Shown piece by piece: positions 1 to 5,385 of a DNA stretch of 5,385 nucleotides; positions within the stretch are counted from its first letter, which is position 1; every line of letters starts with the position of its first letter. The DNA is taken from assembly GCA_026400305.1 (NCBI GenBank), contig JAPLPI010000269.1, positions 1-5,385 of the forward strand, in the 5' to 3' direction. The DNA comes from Alphaproteobacteria bacterium. GTDB lineage: Bacteria; Pseudomonadota; Alphaproteobacteria; Micropepsales; Micropepsaceae. The notes under the pieces were generated by a model, which saw only the letters and a list, made by a program, of their open reading frames with translations, did not search any database and was not told the origin of the DNA. The translations under genes were made by a program, and so were the position numbers.

Positions 1-1203
1 ATGCTGGCGCATTTCGAAGGCTATACCGACGTGGTGGGCGATCATCCGCTGAACCTGGCCTCCACACAGCTTGCCACCAACGCCTACATGCTGACGCATG
101 AGAAGAAGTACAAGGACTGGGTGCTGGGCTATTGCGATGCCTGGGCGCAGCGCGCGCGCGACAATGGCGGCATCATTCCCTCCAACATCGGCCTGGACGG
201 CAAGATCGGCGGCGCCACCGACGGCAAATGGTATGGCGGCGCCTATGGCTGGGGCTTCAGCCCCATCGTGCCAATGACCGGCAAGCAGGCCGACCGCAAC
301 CGCGTGCCGTGGTGCATCAACGGCTTCATGAACGCGTACCTGCTGTCGCGCGGTGAGGATAAGTATCTCGACGTGTGGCGCAAGACCGCCGACAAGTTCG
401 ACGCCGCTGCCAGGACCATCGACGGCAAGCTGTCCACACCGACCATGTTCGGCGACCAGGGTTTCTACAGCTTCAAGCCCGGCAAGTACCGGCTGAACTT
501 CCTGGAAATCTATGCCCTGTCCATGAAGCCGTCCGACCGCGCCCGCTGCGAGGACACCGAATGGTACGACTATCTGGAAGGCAGGAATCCCGGCTATCCG
601 GTCAAGGCGCTGCGCGCAGGGCTCGCGCGCATCCGCCAGCGGATGGAAACCGTGGACAGCGATTCCACCTCGCCCGACATGCGGCTGGCGGACTCGGCGC
701 TGGAATATAATCCCGCCTCCATCACCGCCTTGACCCAGCTGATGGAAGGCGGCCTGTACCTGCAGCATGGCAGCTGGGCCCGCACCTCGCCCAACCAGGG
801 CGGCACCTTGCTGTTCAGCCGCCTGCGCTATTTCGATCCGGCGCGCCGCCGCGCCGGCCTGCCGCAGGACGTGGCGGCGCTGGTGGACAGCTGGGGTCCC
901 GACCATGTCAGCGTCACCCTGGTCAATATCAACCCCAGCACGGCGCGCAGCGTGATCATCCAGGGCGGCGCTTACGGCGAACACCAGATCGCTTCGGTGG
1001 CGCAAGGGACCGAAACCACCCCGGTGGACGGCGCCAGCTTCCCGGTCCGTCTGGCGCCGGGGGCAGGTGCGAAGCTGACCATCAGGATGAAGCGCTTCGC
1101 CAACGACCCGACCCTGTCCTTCCCCTGGGAAAGCACCGTGGCAGACCTTGGCAACCCCCCCGATATCGCCAAGTATAGGCGCAAGAGCGGCGGCGCCCAG
1201 TAG
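1..1203 (+). CDS. Unrecognised protein with helical-toroid-like body and beta-rich C-terminal tail (probably 5'-truncated)
   Basis: I do not recognise a named family, and no function is assigned. The frame is open from the first base of the window. Base 1 happens to begin an ATG, but there is no signal peptide and the protein opens inside what looks like a folded domain, so the real start probably lies upstream. Residues 1-180 are rich in Trp, Tyr and Gly and have helix-loop spacing like an (alpha/alpha) toroid of the kind found in polysaccharide-active enzymes. Conspicuous segments are VVGDHPLNLA (11-20), GGIIPSNIGLDG (56-67), GKWYGGAYGWGF (75-86) and the Gly-Asp-Gln-Gly turn at 151-154. Residues 185-285 are mostly helical. 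Residues about 290-365 look like a beta-sandwich (SVTLVNINPS, FPVRLAPGAG) such as often ends carbohydrate-active proteins. The stop is TAG at 1201. A substrate-binding protein gene follows after 28 nt with no terminator between, so the two are probably co-transcribed. The coding call is confident; the fold is an inference from sequence texture. Confidence 0.8.
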   Translation: MLAHFEGYTDVVGDHPLNLASTQLATNAYMLTHEKKYKDWVLGYCDAWAQRARDNGGIIPSNIGLDGKIGGATDGKWYGGAYGWGFSPIVPMTGKQADRNRVPWCINGFMNAYLLSRGEDKYLDVWRKTADKFDAAARTIDGKLSTPTMFGDQGFYSFKPGKYRLNFLEIYALSMKPSDRARCEDTEWYDYLEGRNPGYPVKALRAGLARIRQRMETVDSDSTSPDMRLADSALEYNPASITALTQLMEGGLYLQHGSWARTSPNQGGTLLFSRLRYFDPARRRAGLPQDVAALVDSWGPDHVSVTLVNINPSTARSVIIQGGAYGEHQIASVAQGTETTPVDGASFPVRLAPGAGAKLTIRMKRFANDPTLSFPWESTVADLGNPPDIAKYRRKSGGAQ

Positions 1204-1231
1204 GCAGCCGTCCGCCGGGTAAGGGGACGTC

Positions 1232-2026
1232 ATGCGCTGGATCTGTCTGGCAGCCATTCTGGCTGTTTCGACCACTGCCACTTTGTTGTTGGCCGCTCCG
1301 GCTCCCGCCTACGCGACTGCAGCGGAGATCCGCGTCATCAGCCCCGGCGTCATCTCCAATTCCGGCCTGACCGAGGTTGCCGTCGCCTTCGAGAAGAAGA
1401 CCGGCGTCAAGGTCACCATCGTGGTGGACGGCATGGGCACCATCATGAACGACATCCGCACCAAGGATCCGGCCGCTGATGTGGTGATGCTGCCCATGGA
1501 CCTGATGGGTACGATGGTCCTGTCGGGCGCTGTCGCCGATTTCACCCCGCTGGGCCGGGCCGAGATCGGGCTGTTCAAGACGCCCGATGCCCCCCGCCCC
1601 GACATTACGACGGTCCCGAAACTGATCGCGGTGCTGAAAGGCGCTTCGTCGGTACTCTATTCCGATCCGGTGTCGGGCAGCATGCAGGCGGGCATGAGCG
1701 ACAAGCTGCTCAAGCGGCCGGACTTCGCCGGCATAAAGGGCGTGCCGGTCAAAGGCGATGCCGAGCCGGCGCTGAAGCGCGGCGAAGGCGACGCCAATGC
1801 TTTGGGGTTGGGACTTATTCACGTGGCCCACAATCCCACCAACACCGAAACCGGCAGCCCCTGGCTGGTCGGAGAATTGCCCGCCGAGCTGGGCATGCAC
1901 ATGGACATGGCCACGGGTGCTTCCACCCGTGCCGCTGACAAGACCAATGCCGCCGCCTTCATCCAGTTCGCGATCTCCCATGAGATGCGGAATGTGTGGA
2001 AGGCCAAGGGCATTGCCCGTTACTGA
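1232..2026 (+). CDS. Exported ModA-like (SBP_bac_11 type) substrate-binding protein, orphan
   Basis: Predicted periplasmic binding protein of 264 aa, within the usual ModA range. Residues 1-30 form a signal peptide (MRW, a hydrophobic stretch, then Ala-rich sites AYA at 26-28 or ATA at 28-30). Cys5 lies too early to be a lipobox cysteine. The mature part starts with a beta strand (EIRVISPGV, 32-40), then a SNSGLTEVAVAFEKKTG helix (42-58) typical of the ModA family, and DPAADVVMLP (79-88). The second lobe has YSDPVSGSMQAG (143-154) and a GEGDANALGLG segment (184-194), where relatives of this family carry a GE-x-[ED]-x-G motif. It ends in ELPAELG (215-221) and a helix with FIQFAISHE (243-251). 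AAGGGGAC at 1221-1228 is the ribosome binding site. No permease or ATPase gene follows, so transport of molybdate or anything else is not supported. The ligand is unknown. It may act as a sensor or as an extracytoplasmic carrier for its neighbours. Confidence 0.88.
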   Translation: MRWICLAAILAVSTTATLLLAAPAPAYATAAEIRVISPGVISNSGLTEVAVAFEKKTGVKVTIVVDGMGTIMNDIRTKDPAADVVMLPMDLMGTMVLSGAVADFTPLGRAEIGLFKTPDAPRPDITTVPKLIAVLKGASSVLYSDPVSGSMQAGMSDKLLKRPDFAGIKGVPVKGDAEPALKRGEGDANALGLGLIHVAHNPTNTETGSPWLVGELPAELGMHMDMATGASTRAADKTNAAAFIQFAISHEMRNVWKAKGIARY

Positions 2027-2033
2027 ACGTCAA

Positions 2034-2039
2034 AGAGGA
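2034..2039 (+). promoter_or_regulatory. Ribosome binding site that fixes the start of the propeller gene
   Basis: AGAGGA lies 6 nt upstream of the ATG at 2046. The same reading frame stays open far upstream, to an ATG at 1797 inside the preceding gene. This site, together with the signal peptide encoded immediately after it, decides for the downstream start. Confidence 0.8.
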
Positions 2040-2045
2040 AACGCC

Positions 2046-3128
2046 ATGAAGAAAATTGCCATCATCACCGCAGCCATGCTGCTGTCGGCCGCCGCCTGGG
2101 CGCAGACCGCCCCCAAGCAGCAGCCCGAACCGCCCGGCCCGGTCCCGATCCCCGCCGCGCCGCAGCTGCCCTATCACTTCGACACCCAGATCACGGGCGC
2201 CAATGGCGAGCAGTTCGGCAATGTGTCTGCCGTGGCGCTGCGCCCCAACGGCAACCTGCTGGTGTTCAACCGCAACCCCGCCATCATGATGGTGGAATAT
2301 GATCCCACCGGCACCAAGCAGCTGCGTGTGTTCAATCCCATCATCGCCATGAACCCCCATGCCCTGCGCGTGGACCCCCACGGCAACATCTGGGTGAGCG
2401 ACAGCTTCCTGAACGTGATCTTCAAGCTCAATCCGAACGGCGATGTGATCAGGATGTTCGGCGTACGCGGCGAGAACGCCGCCTGGGACGACACCAAGTG
2501 GAACGGCATGTTCAACCAGCCGCTCGATATCGCCTTCGACAAGGACGACAATTTCTACGTGGTGCAGAGCCATGGCGGCACCTCGCCGCCCGCGGACTGC
2601 ACCTTCTGCGCCACCTATGACATTCCCCAGGTGCGCAATTCCAAGCCGCGCGGCGTGTTCGTGCATCCCCCGGCCATTCCCGGCGGCGACCCGCGCGTCA
2701 TGAAGTTCGACAAGGACGGCAAGTTCCTGGCCAGCGCCAGTCTGGCCCATGCCGATGGCTTGCTGCCGGTGATCCACTCCGTCGTGGTCGCGCCCAATGG
2801 GGATATCTGGGTGGGCGACCGCGCCTCCACCAAGATCGTGGTCTATGACAAGGACCTCAAGCCCAAGAGCGAAATCCAGGTCGGCAACCTGACCTGCGGC
2901 TTCTACAAGGACGCCACTGGCCAGTTGTGGATGTCCACCGGCCGCCACGGAATGGTGCTGAAGATGGGCTGGGACGGAAAGGTCCAGGGCTGGTTCGGCA
3001 AGCATGGCGACGTGCGCGACAGCCATGATGTCGGCGAAGGCCATTACATGGCCGTGTCCAAGGACCAAAAGATGATCTTCATGTCGGACTCGGTCCTCGC
3101 CAAGGTCCACCGCATCGTCCACAACTAG
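2046..3128 (+). CDS. Exported PAL-like six-bladed beta-propeller (NHL-repeat) protein
   Basis: Secreted protein of 360 aa. Residues 1-19 are a classic signal peptide ending AWA, followed by a Pro-rich linker (20-43) and a propeller (about 45-360). NHL-like blades recur as an x-P-[ND]-G-[ND]-[IL]-W-V-x-D pattern near 66-76, 109-119, 164-174, 248-258 and 288-298. From memory of the rat peptidylglycine amidating lyase core, the match is close: VFNR (Arg76 ~ Arg533), PHALRVDPHGNIWVSD (His105 ~ zinc ligand His585), IHSVVVAPNGDIWVGDR (His244 ~ His690, Arg259 ~ Arg706, same 15-residue spacing) and GHYMAVS (His333 ~ His786). The blade that carries PAL Tyr654 (SDGYCNSR) is replaced by an insertion at about 176-210 with Cys185 and Cys188. 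PAL converts peptidyl-alpha-hydroxyglycine to an amidated peptide and glyoxylate; whether this protein does so is unproven, and no monooxygenase partner is in the window. It follows the binding-protein gene by 19 nt, so the two are probably co-transcribed. Confidence 0.9.
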   Translation: MKKIAIITAAMLLSAAAWAQTAPKQQPEPPGPVPIPAAPQLPYHFDTQITGANGEQFGNVSAVALRPNGNLLVFNRNPAIMMVEYDPTGTKQLRVFNPIIAMNPHALRVDPHGNIWVSDSFLNVIFKLNPNGDVIRMFGVRGENAAWDDTKWNGMFNQPLDIAFDKDDNFYVVQSHGGTSPPADCTFCATYDIPQVRNSKPRGVFVHPPAIPGGDPRVMKFDKDGKFLASASLAHADGLLPVIHSVVVAPNGDIWVGDRASTKIVVYDKDLKPKSEIQVGNLTCGFYKDATGQLWMSTGRHGMVLKMGWDGKVQGWFGKHGDVRDSHDVGEGHYMAVSKDQKMIFMSDSVLAKVHRIVHN

Positions 3129-3143
3129 GCCCAGCAAGAAATG

Positions 3144-3173
3144 AAAAAGGGCGGCACCAGTGCCGCCCTTTTT
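3144..3173. terminator. Bidirectional rho-independent terminator between convergent genes
   Basis: Perfect inverted repeat: arm AAAAAGGGCGGCA at 3144-3156, loop CCAG at 3157-3160, arm TGCCGCCCTTTTT at 3161-3173. The G/C core is followed by a T tract on the + strand (3169-3173) and, because of the matching A tract (3144-3148), by a T tract on the - strand as well. It can therefore end both the + strand cluster (stop at 3128) and the - strand helicase transcript (stop at 3172-3174). The last bases of the stem overlap the helicase stop codon. Confidence 0.93.
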
Positions 3174-5088
3174 ATGCCTGGGGCTTGGGGCGCGGATTCT
3201 TGCCCTTGTAGCCACCACCGGGCTTGCCGAACTTCTTCTTGAAGCCGGGCTTGTGCGGCGGGGTATCGCCGGGCGCAGCGCCATGGGCGATCTTTTCGCG
3301 GGGCCTGTCATCACGGACCTCGCGCGCATGCGCGGTGGTTTCGCCGGTCTGGTCCAGCGCGGGCGAGATGCGCACGCCGCCCTTCTTGCGCTCGCTGACC
3401 AGGATGGTGAATTTCGGCGCCGCTTCGGGCGCCACCTGGAACAGGGTTTCCATCTCGAACACGCGGATGGCGCCGATGTCCTTCTTGGTCAGTTCGCCCT
3501 GGCGGCAGATTTCCGGCAGCAGCCATTTGGGATCGGCGTTGCGTTCGCGGCCCACATTCAGGCGGAACCAGACACCGTTTTCCATCTGGCCCGGCGCGGC
3601 GCCGCGTTCATGGGTGCGCGGATGCTGCGGGCCTTCCGTACGATTGGGCCGGGGCCGTTCCTCGCGCGGAGCTCGATCTTCACGGGGCCTATCTTCCCGC
3701 GGCTTGAATTCGTGCTTTTCGCGCGGACCATTCTGGCGGGCCTTGTGATCCTTGGGAGGCCGGCTGTCGCGTTGAAACGGCTCGTCTTCGATCTCTTCGG
3801 GCGCCGGCAATCCGGCGCGATACATTTTCACAAATGCTGCCGCCAGCTCGCGCGGACCGTGGCTCTTGAGCAGCTCATCGGCCATCGCCAGATCGTCTTC
3901 GGTACCCGGCTCCACCAGCAGCGGATTCTTCAGCAGCCGCTCATGATCGACCTTGCGGATATCATCGGCCGAAGGCGCATTGCCCCAGGTCGCCTGGACG
4001 CGGGCGCGATCCAGCATTTCCTCGGCGCGGCGGCGGCGGGCCGGCGGCACCAGCAAGACACTGACACCCTTCTTGCCGGCGCGCCCCGTGCGGCCGCTGC
4101 GATGCTGCAGCACCTGGGCATCGTTGGGCAGGTCGGCATGGATGACAAGGCTGAGGCTGGGAAGGTCGATGCCGCGCGCCGCCACGTCGGTGGCGACGCA
4201 GACCCGGGCGCGGCCATCGCGCAGCGCCTGCAGCGCATGGTTGCGCTCGCTCTGCGACAGCTCGCCCGACAGCGCCACGCAGGCAAAGCCGCGCTCGGTC
4301 AGTTGGGCTTCCATGTGGCGCACGGCGTTTCGGGTGTTGCAGAACACCAGCGCGCTGGGCGGGTCCATGAAGCGCAGCAGGTTGACCACCGCGCGTTCGA
4401 TCTTGTTGCCGGCGATGCGGATGGCGCGATATTCGATATCGGCATGACCTGCCACATCGCTGCGGGTGGCGATGCGCAGCGCATCCTTCTGATAGTGCTG
4501 CGCCAGGGTGACGATGGCCTTGGGCAAGGTCGCCGAGAACAGCAAAGTACGCCGTTCCGCCGGCGTGGTCTCCAGGATGAACTGCAGGTCTTCGCGAAAG
4601 CCCATGTCGAGCATCTCGTCGGCTTCGTCCAGCACCGCCGCCTTCAGCGCGGACACTTTCAGGGCACGGCGTTCCAGATGATCGCGCAGGCGCCCCGGCG
4701 TGCCCACCACGATATGGGCGCCCCGCGCCAGCTCGCGCCGCTCCGCGCCCGCGTCCATACCGCCGACGCAGGAGACAATCCGTGCGCCCGCATAATGATA
4801 AAGCCAGCTGAGTTCGCGCTGCACCTGCATCGCCAGTTCGCGCGTCGGCGCGATGATCAGCGCCAGGGGATCGCCGGCCGGGCCCATCGACTGGGCGCCT
4901 TCCAGAATCGTGTCGGCCAGCGCCAGGCCAAAGGCGATGGTCTTGCCCGAACCGGTCTGGGCGGAGACCAGCAGGTCTCGGCCCTCCGCCTCCTCGGTCA
5001 CCACCGCCATCTGCACGGGCGTAGCGTCCTTGTAGTCGCGCTCGCTGAGGGCGCGGGACAAAGCAGGATGGGTGGTGGGGAAGGTCAA
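3172..5088 (-). CDS. DEAD-box ATP-dependent RNA helicase with DbpA-like RNA-binding domain (DeaD/CsdA-like)
   Basis: Cytoplasmic RNA helicase that uses ATP to unwind or remodel RNA. All signature motifs are visible: Q motif TPVQ (23-26), I AQTGSGKT (43-50), Ia PTREL (81-85), GG (109-110), Ib TPGR (130-133), II DEAD (154-157), III SAT (185-187), IV LVFCNTR (247-253), V ATDVAARGID (299-308) and VI HRSGRTGRAG (329-338). A charged linker (about 430-500) with Arg-Glu-Asp-Pro repeats precedes a DbpA-type RNA-binding domain (about 505-576; VWFRLNVGRE, GAIRVFE). A Gly/Lys/Pro tail ends the protein. At 638 aa, the length and layout match DeaD/CsdA, which acts in ribosome assembly and cold adaptation, rather than the shorter RhlE; DbpA itself is also shorter. 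The start is TTG at 5088: an in-frame TGA lies at 5098-5100, and the next in-frame ATG would remove the Q motif. Its Shine-Dalgarno is weak (GAAAG, 6 nt upstream). An upstream gene lies 71 nt away on the same strand, so co-transcription is possible. Confidence 0.96.
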   Translation of the reverse strand: MTFPTTHPALSRALSERDYKDATPVQMAVVTEEAEGRDLLVSAQTGSGKTIAFGLALADTILEGAQSMGPAGDPLALIIAPTRELAMQVQRELSWLYHYAGARIVSCVGGMDAGAERRELARGAHIVVGTPGRLRDHLERRALKVSALKAAVLDEADEMLDMGFREDLQFILETTPAERRTLLFSATLPKAIVTLAQHYQKDALRIATRSDVAGHADIEYRAIRIAGNKIERAVVNLLRFMDPPSALVFCNTRNAVRHMEAQLTERGFACVALSGELSQSERNHALQALRDGRARVCVATDVAARGIDLPSLSLVIHADLPNDAQVLQHRSGRTGRAGKKGVSVLLVPPARRRRAEEMLDRARVQATWGNAPSADDIRKVDHERLLKNPLLVEPGTEDDLAMADELLKSHGPRELAAAFVKMYRAGLPAPEEIEDEPFQRDSRPPKDHKARQNGPREKHEFKPREDRPREDRAPREERPRPNRTEGPQHPRTHERGAAPGQMENGVWFRLNVGRERNADPKWLLPEICRQGELTKKDIGAIRVFEMETLFQVAPEAAPKFTILVSERKKGGVRISPALDQTGETTAHAREVRDDRPREKIAHGAAPGDTPPHKPGFKKKFGKPGGGYKGKNPRPKPQA

Positions 5089-5101
5089 AAGGAACTTTCA
5101 G

Positions 5102-5116
5102 GGGCAAATTTCGCCC
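5102..5116. repeat. Imperfect palindrome just upstream of the helicase start
   Basis: GGGCAAATTTCGCCC has GGGC and GCCC arms flanking an AT-rich centre, 14-28 nt upstream of the helicase TTG. In the helicase mRNA it could form a short GC stem-loop, or as DNA it could be an operator. The element is visible but any role is a guess; a short match like this can occur by chance. Confidence 0.35.
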
Positions 5117-5119
5117 TCT
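5114..5119 (-). promoter_or_regulatory. Shine-Dalgarno-like AGAGGG, placed for an out-of-frame TTG
   Basis: On the - strand AGAGGG sits 6 nt before a TTG at 5107-5105, but that TTG is not in the helicase frame. It is 25 nt before the helicase TTG at 5088, too far for normal initiation there. It is the best ribosome-binding sequence in the intergenic gap. It may drive a short overlapping decoy frame, or may mark an indel in the sequence, or may simply be chance. Confidence 0.35.
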
Positions 5120-5123
5120 CTTT

Positions 5124-5159
5124 ATCCCGAAACCCCAAAAAAGATAGAGAATCCCGAAA
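5124..5159. repeat. 9-bp direct repeat ATCCCGAAA in the helicase leader region
   Basis: ATCCCGAAA occurs at 5124-5132 and again at 5151-5159, 27 bp apart start to start, filling much of the 71-bp gap between the two - strand genes. The second copy abuts the upstream gene's stop codon. Between them lies an A6 tract (5137-5142). No convincing -35/-10 pair or terminator stem was found. The spacing would allow a pair of protein-binding half-sites, but no known operator is recognised. Confidence 0.45.
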
Positions 5160-5385
5160 TCAAAGCTTCATACCGCCCATGCGCGCCATCATTTGCCGGT
5201 CTTTATTGTCCTGCATCAGCATGGTCAGGCCGGAAATGGTGGCAAAACCCAGGCTGCCGGGCATGCCGGTGTTGGGATCAGCCTCGATCTTCGAATAGCT
5301 CTCGCTAGCCACTTTTTCCCATTTCCCGGCCGGTTTCTTGATCTCGACCTGCGCGACGGTGGCCTTCAGCACAAGCCGCACTATG
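5160..5385 (-). CDS. C-terminal fragment of an unrecognised protein (5' end beyond the window)
   Basis: The frame is open to the right edge of the window and ends at TGA (5162-5160). A GTG at 5381 could in principle start a 73-aa protein, but no ribosome binding site can be assessed there, and the codon before it (ATA) is also open, so the gene probably continues outside. The visible part starts with a beta-strand-like stretch (LVLKATVAQVEIKKPAGKWEKVA) and then a Gly/Pro turn (NTGMPGSLG). It ends in a Met-rich helix (LTMLMQDNKDRQMMARMGGMKL) with eight of the protein's methionines after residue 39. No domain or family is recognised. It lies 71 nt upstream of the helicase on the same strand with no clear terminator between, so read-through into the helicase is possible. 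Confidence 0.65.
   Translation of the reverse strand, partial: IVRLVLKATVAQVEIKKPAGKWEKVASESYSKIEADPNTGMPGSLGFATISGLTMLMQDNKDRQMMARMGGMKL

Noticed and set aside
1155..1161. C7 run near the end of the first gene as a frameshift site
   Set aside because: The normal frame reads Asn-Pro-Pro-Asp and continues to a sensible stop just before the next ribosome site. Nothing suggests a shifted product.
1082..1981. 299-aa open frame on the - strand opposite the binding protein
   Set aside because: It is antisense to a gene with a signal peptide and family motifs, and its own product has shadow-like composition.
1797..2045. Upstream extension of the propeller frame by 83 codons
   Set aside because: It overlaps the binding-protein gene, is Pro/Trp/Cys-rich nonsense, and would bury the clear signal peptide and ribosome site at 2034-2048.
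1959..3329. 456-aa open frame on the - strand opposite the propeller gene
   Set aside because: The translation is His/Gly/Val-rich and low in complexity, a typical shadow of codon bias, and it runs through the terminator and two real genes.
5137..5142. A6 tract (T6 on the - strand) as a terminator for the right-edge gene
   Set aside because: Only a 3-bp GAT/ATC stem precedes it on the - strand, so there is no stable hairpin.
5089..5165. Promoter for the helicase in the 71-nt gap
   Set aside because: I tried TTGATT and GATAAA-like boxes on the - strand, but no pair with 16-18 bp spacing and acceptable consensus was found.
3160..5298. 712-aa open frame on the + strand across the helicase
   Set aside because: It lies wholly antisense to a helicase with every DEAD-box motif intact, its translation has no recognisable domain, and it begins inside the terminator. 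Long antisense frames are common in GC-rich DNA.

Overview
The window is GC-rich and looks like a chromosomal segment of an alphaproteobacterium. This is an inference from the G/C-ending codons and from the helicase, whose N-terminus (MTFPTTHPAL...) and DbpA-type RNA-binding domain resemble alphaproteobacterial DEAD-box proteins as I remember them. No genus can be assigned from the sequence alone.

Left half (1-3128, + strand): three closely spaced co-directional genes, probably one transcript. The first is the C-terminal part, or all, of an unrecognised protein with a helical-toroid-like body and a beta-rich tail. After 28 nt comes an exported ModA-like substrate-binding protein with no transporter genes beside it. 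After another 19 nt comes an exported six-bladed beta-propeller. Motif by motif, the propeller matches the catalytic core of peptidyl-alpha-hydroxyglycine alpha-amidating lyase (PAL): the three zinc-ligand histidines and two arginines line up, but the segment that carries the PAL catalytic tyrosine is replaced by a cysteine-containing insertion. The two exported proteins, and possibly the first, would act in the periplasm. What they do together is unknown.

Middle (3129-3173): a strong rho-independent terminator, a perfect 13-bp stem with A and T tracts on its two sides, so it can serve both converging transcripts. The helicase stop codon overlaps the end of its stem.

Right half (3172-5385, - strand): a complete DeaD/CsdA-like DEAD-box RNA helicase of 638 aa, with all the classical motifs, a DbpA-like domain and a basic charged tail. 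Its only plausible start is TTG. A 71-nt gap separates it from the C-terminal fragment of an unrecognised protein that enters from the right edge. That gap holds a 9-bp direct repeat, an imperfect palindrome and a Shine-Dalgarno sequence placed for a different, out-of-frame TTG.

No RNA genes, insertion sequences, CRISPR arrays or integration sites were seen. The strongest candidate for something undescribed is the toroid-like protein / orphan binding protein / PAL-like propeller cluster.
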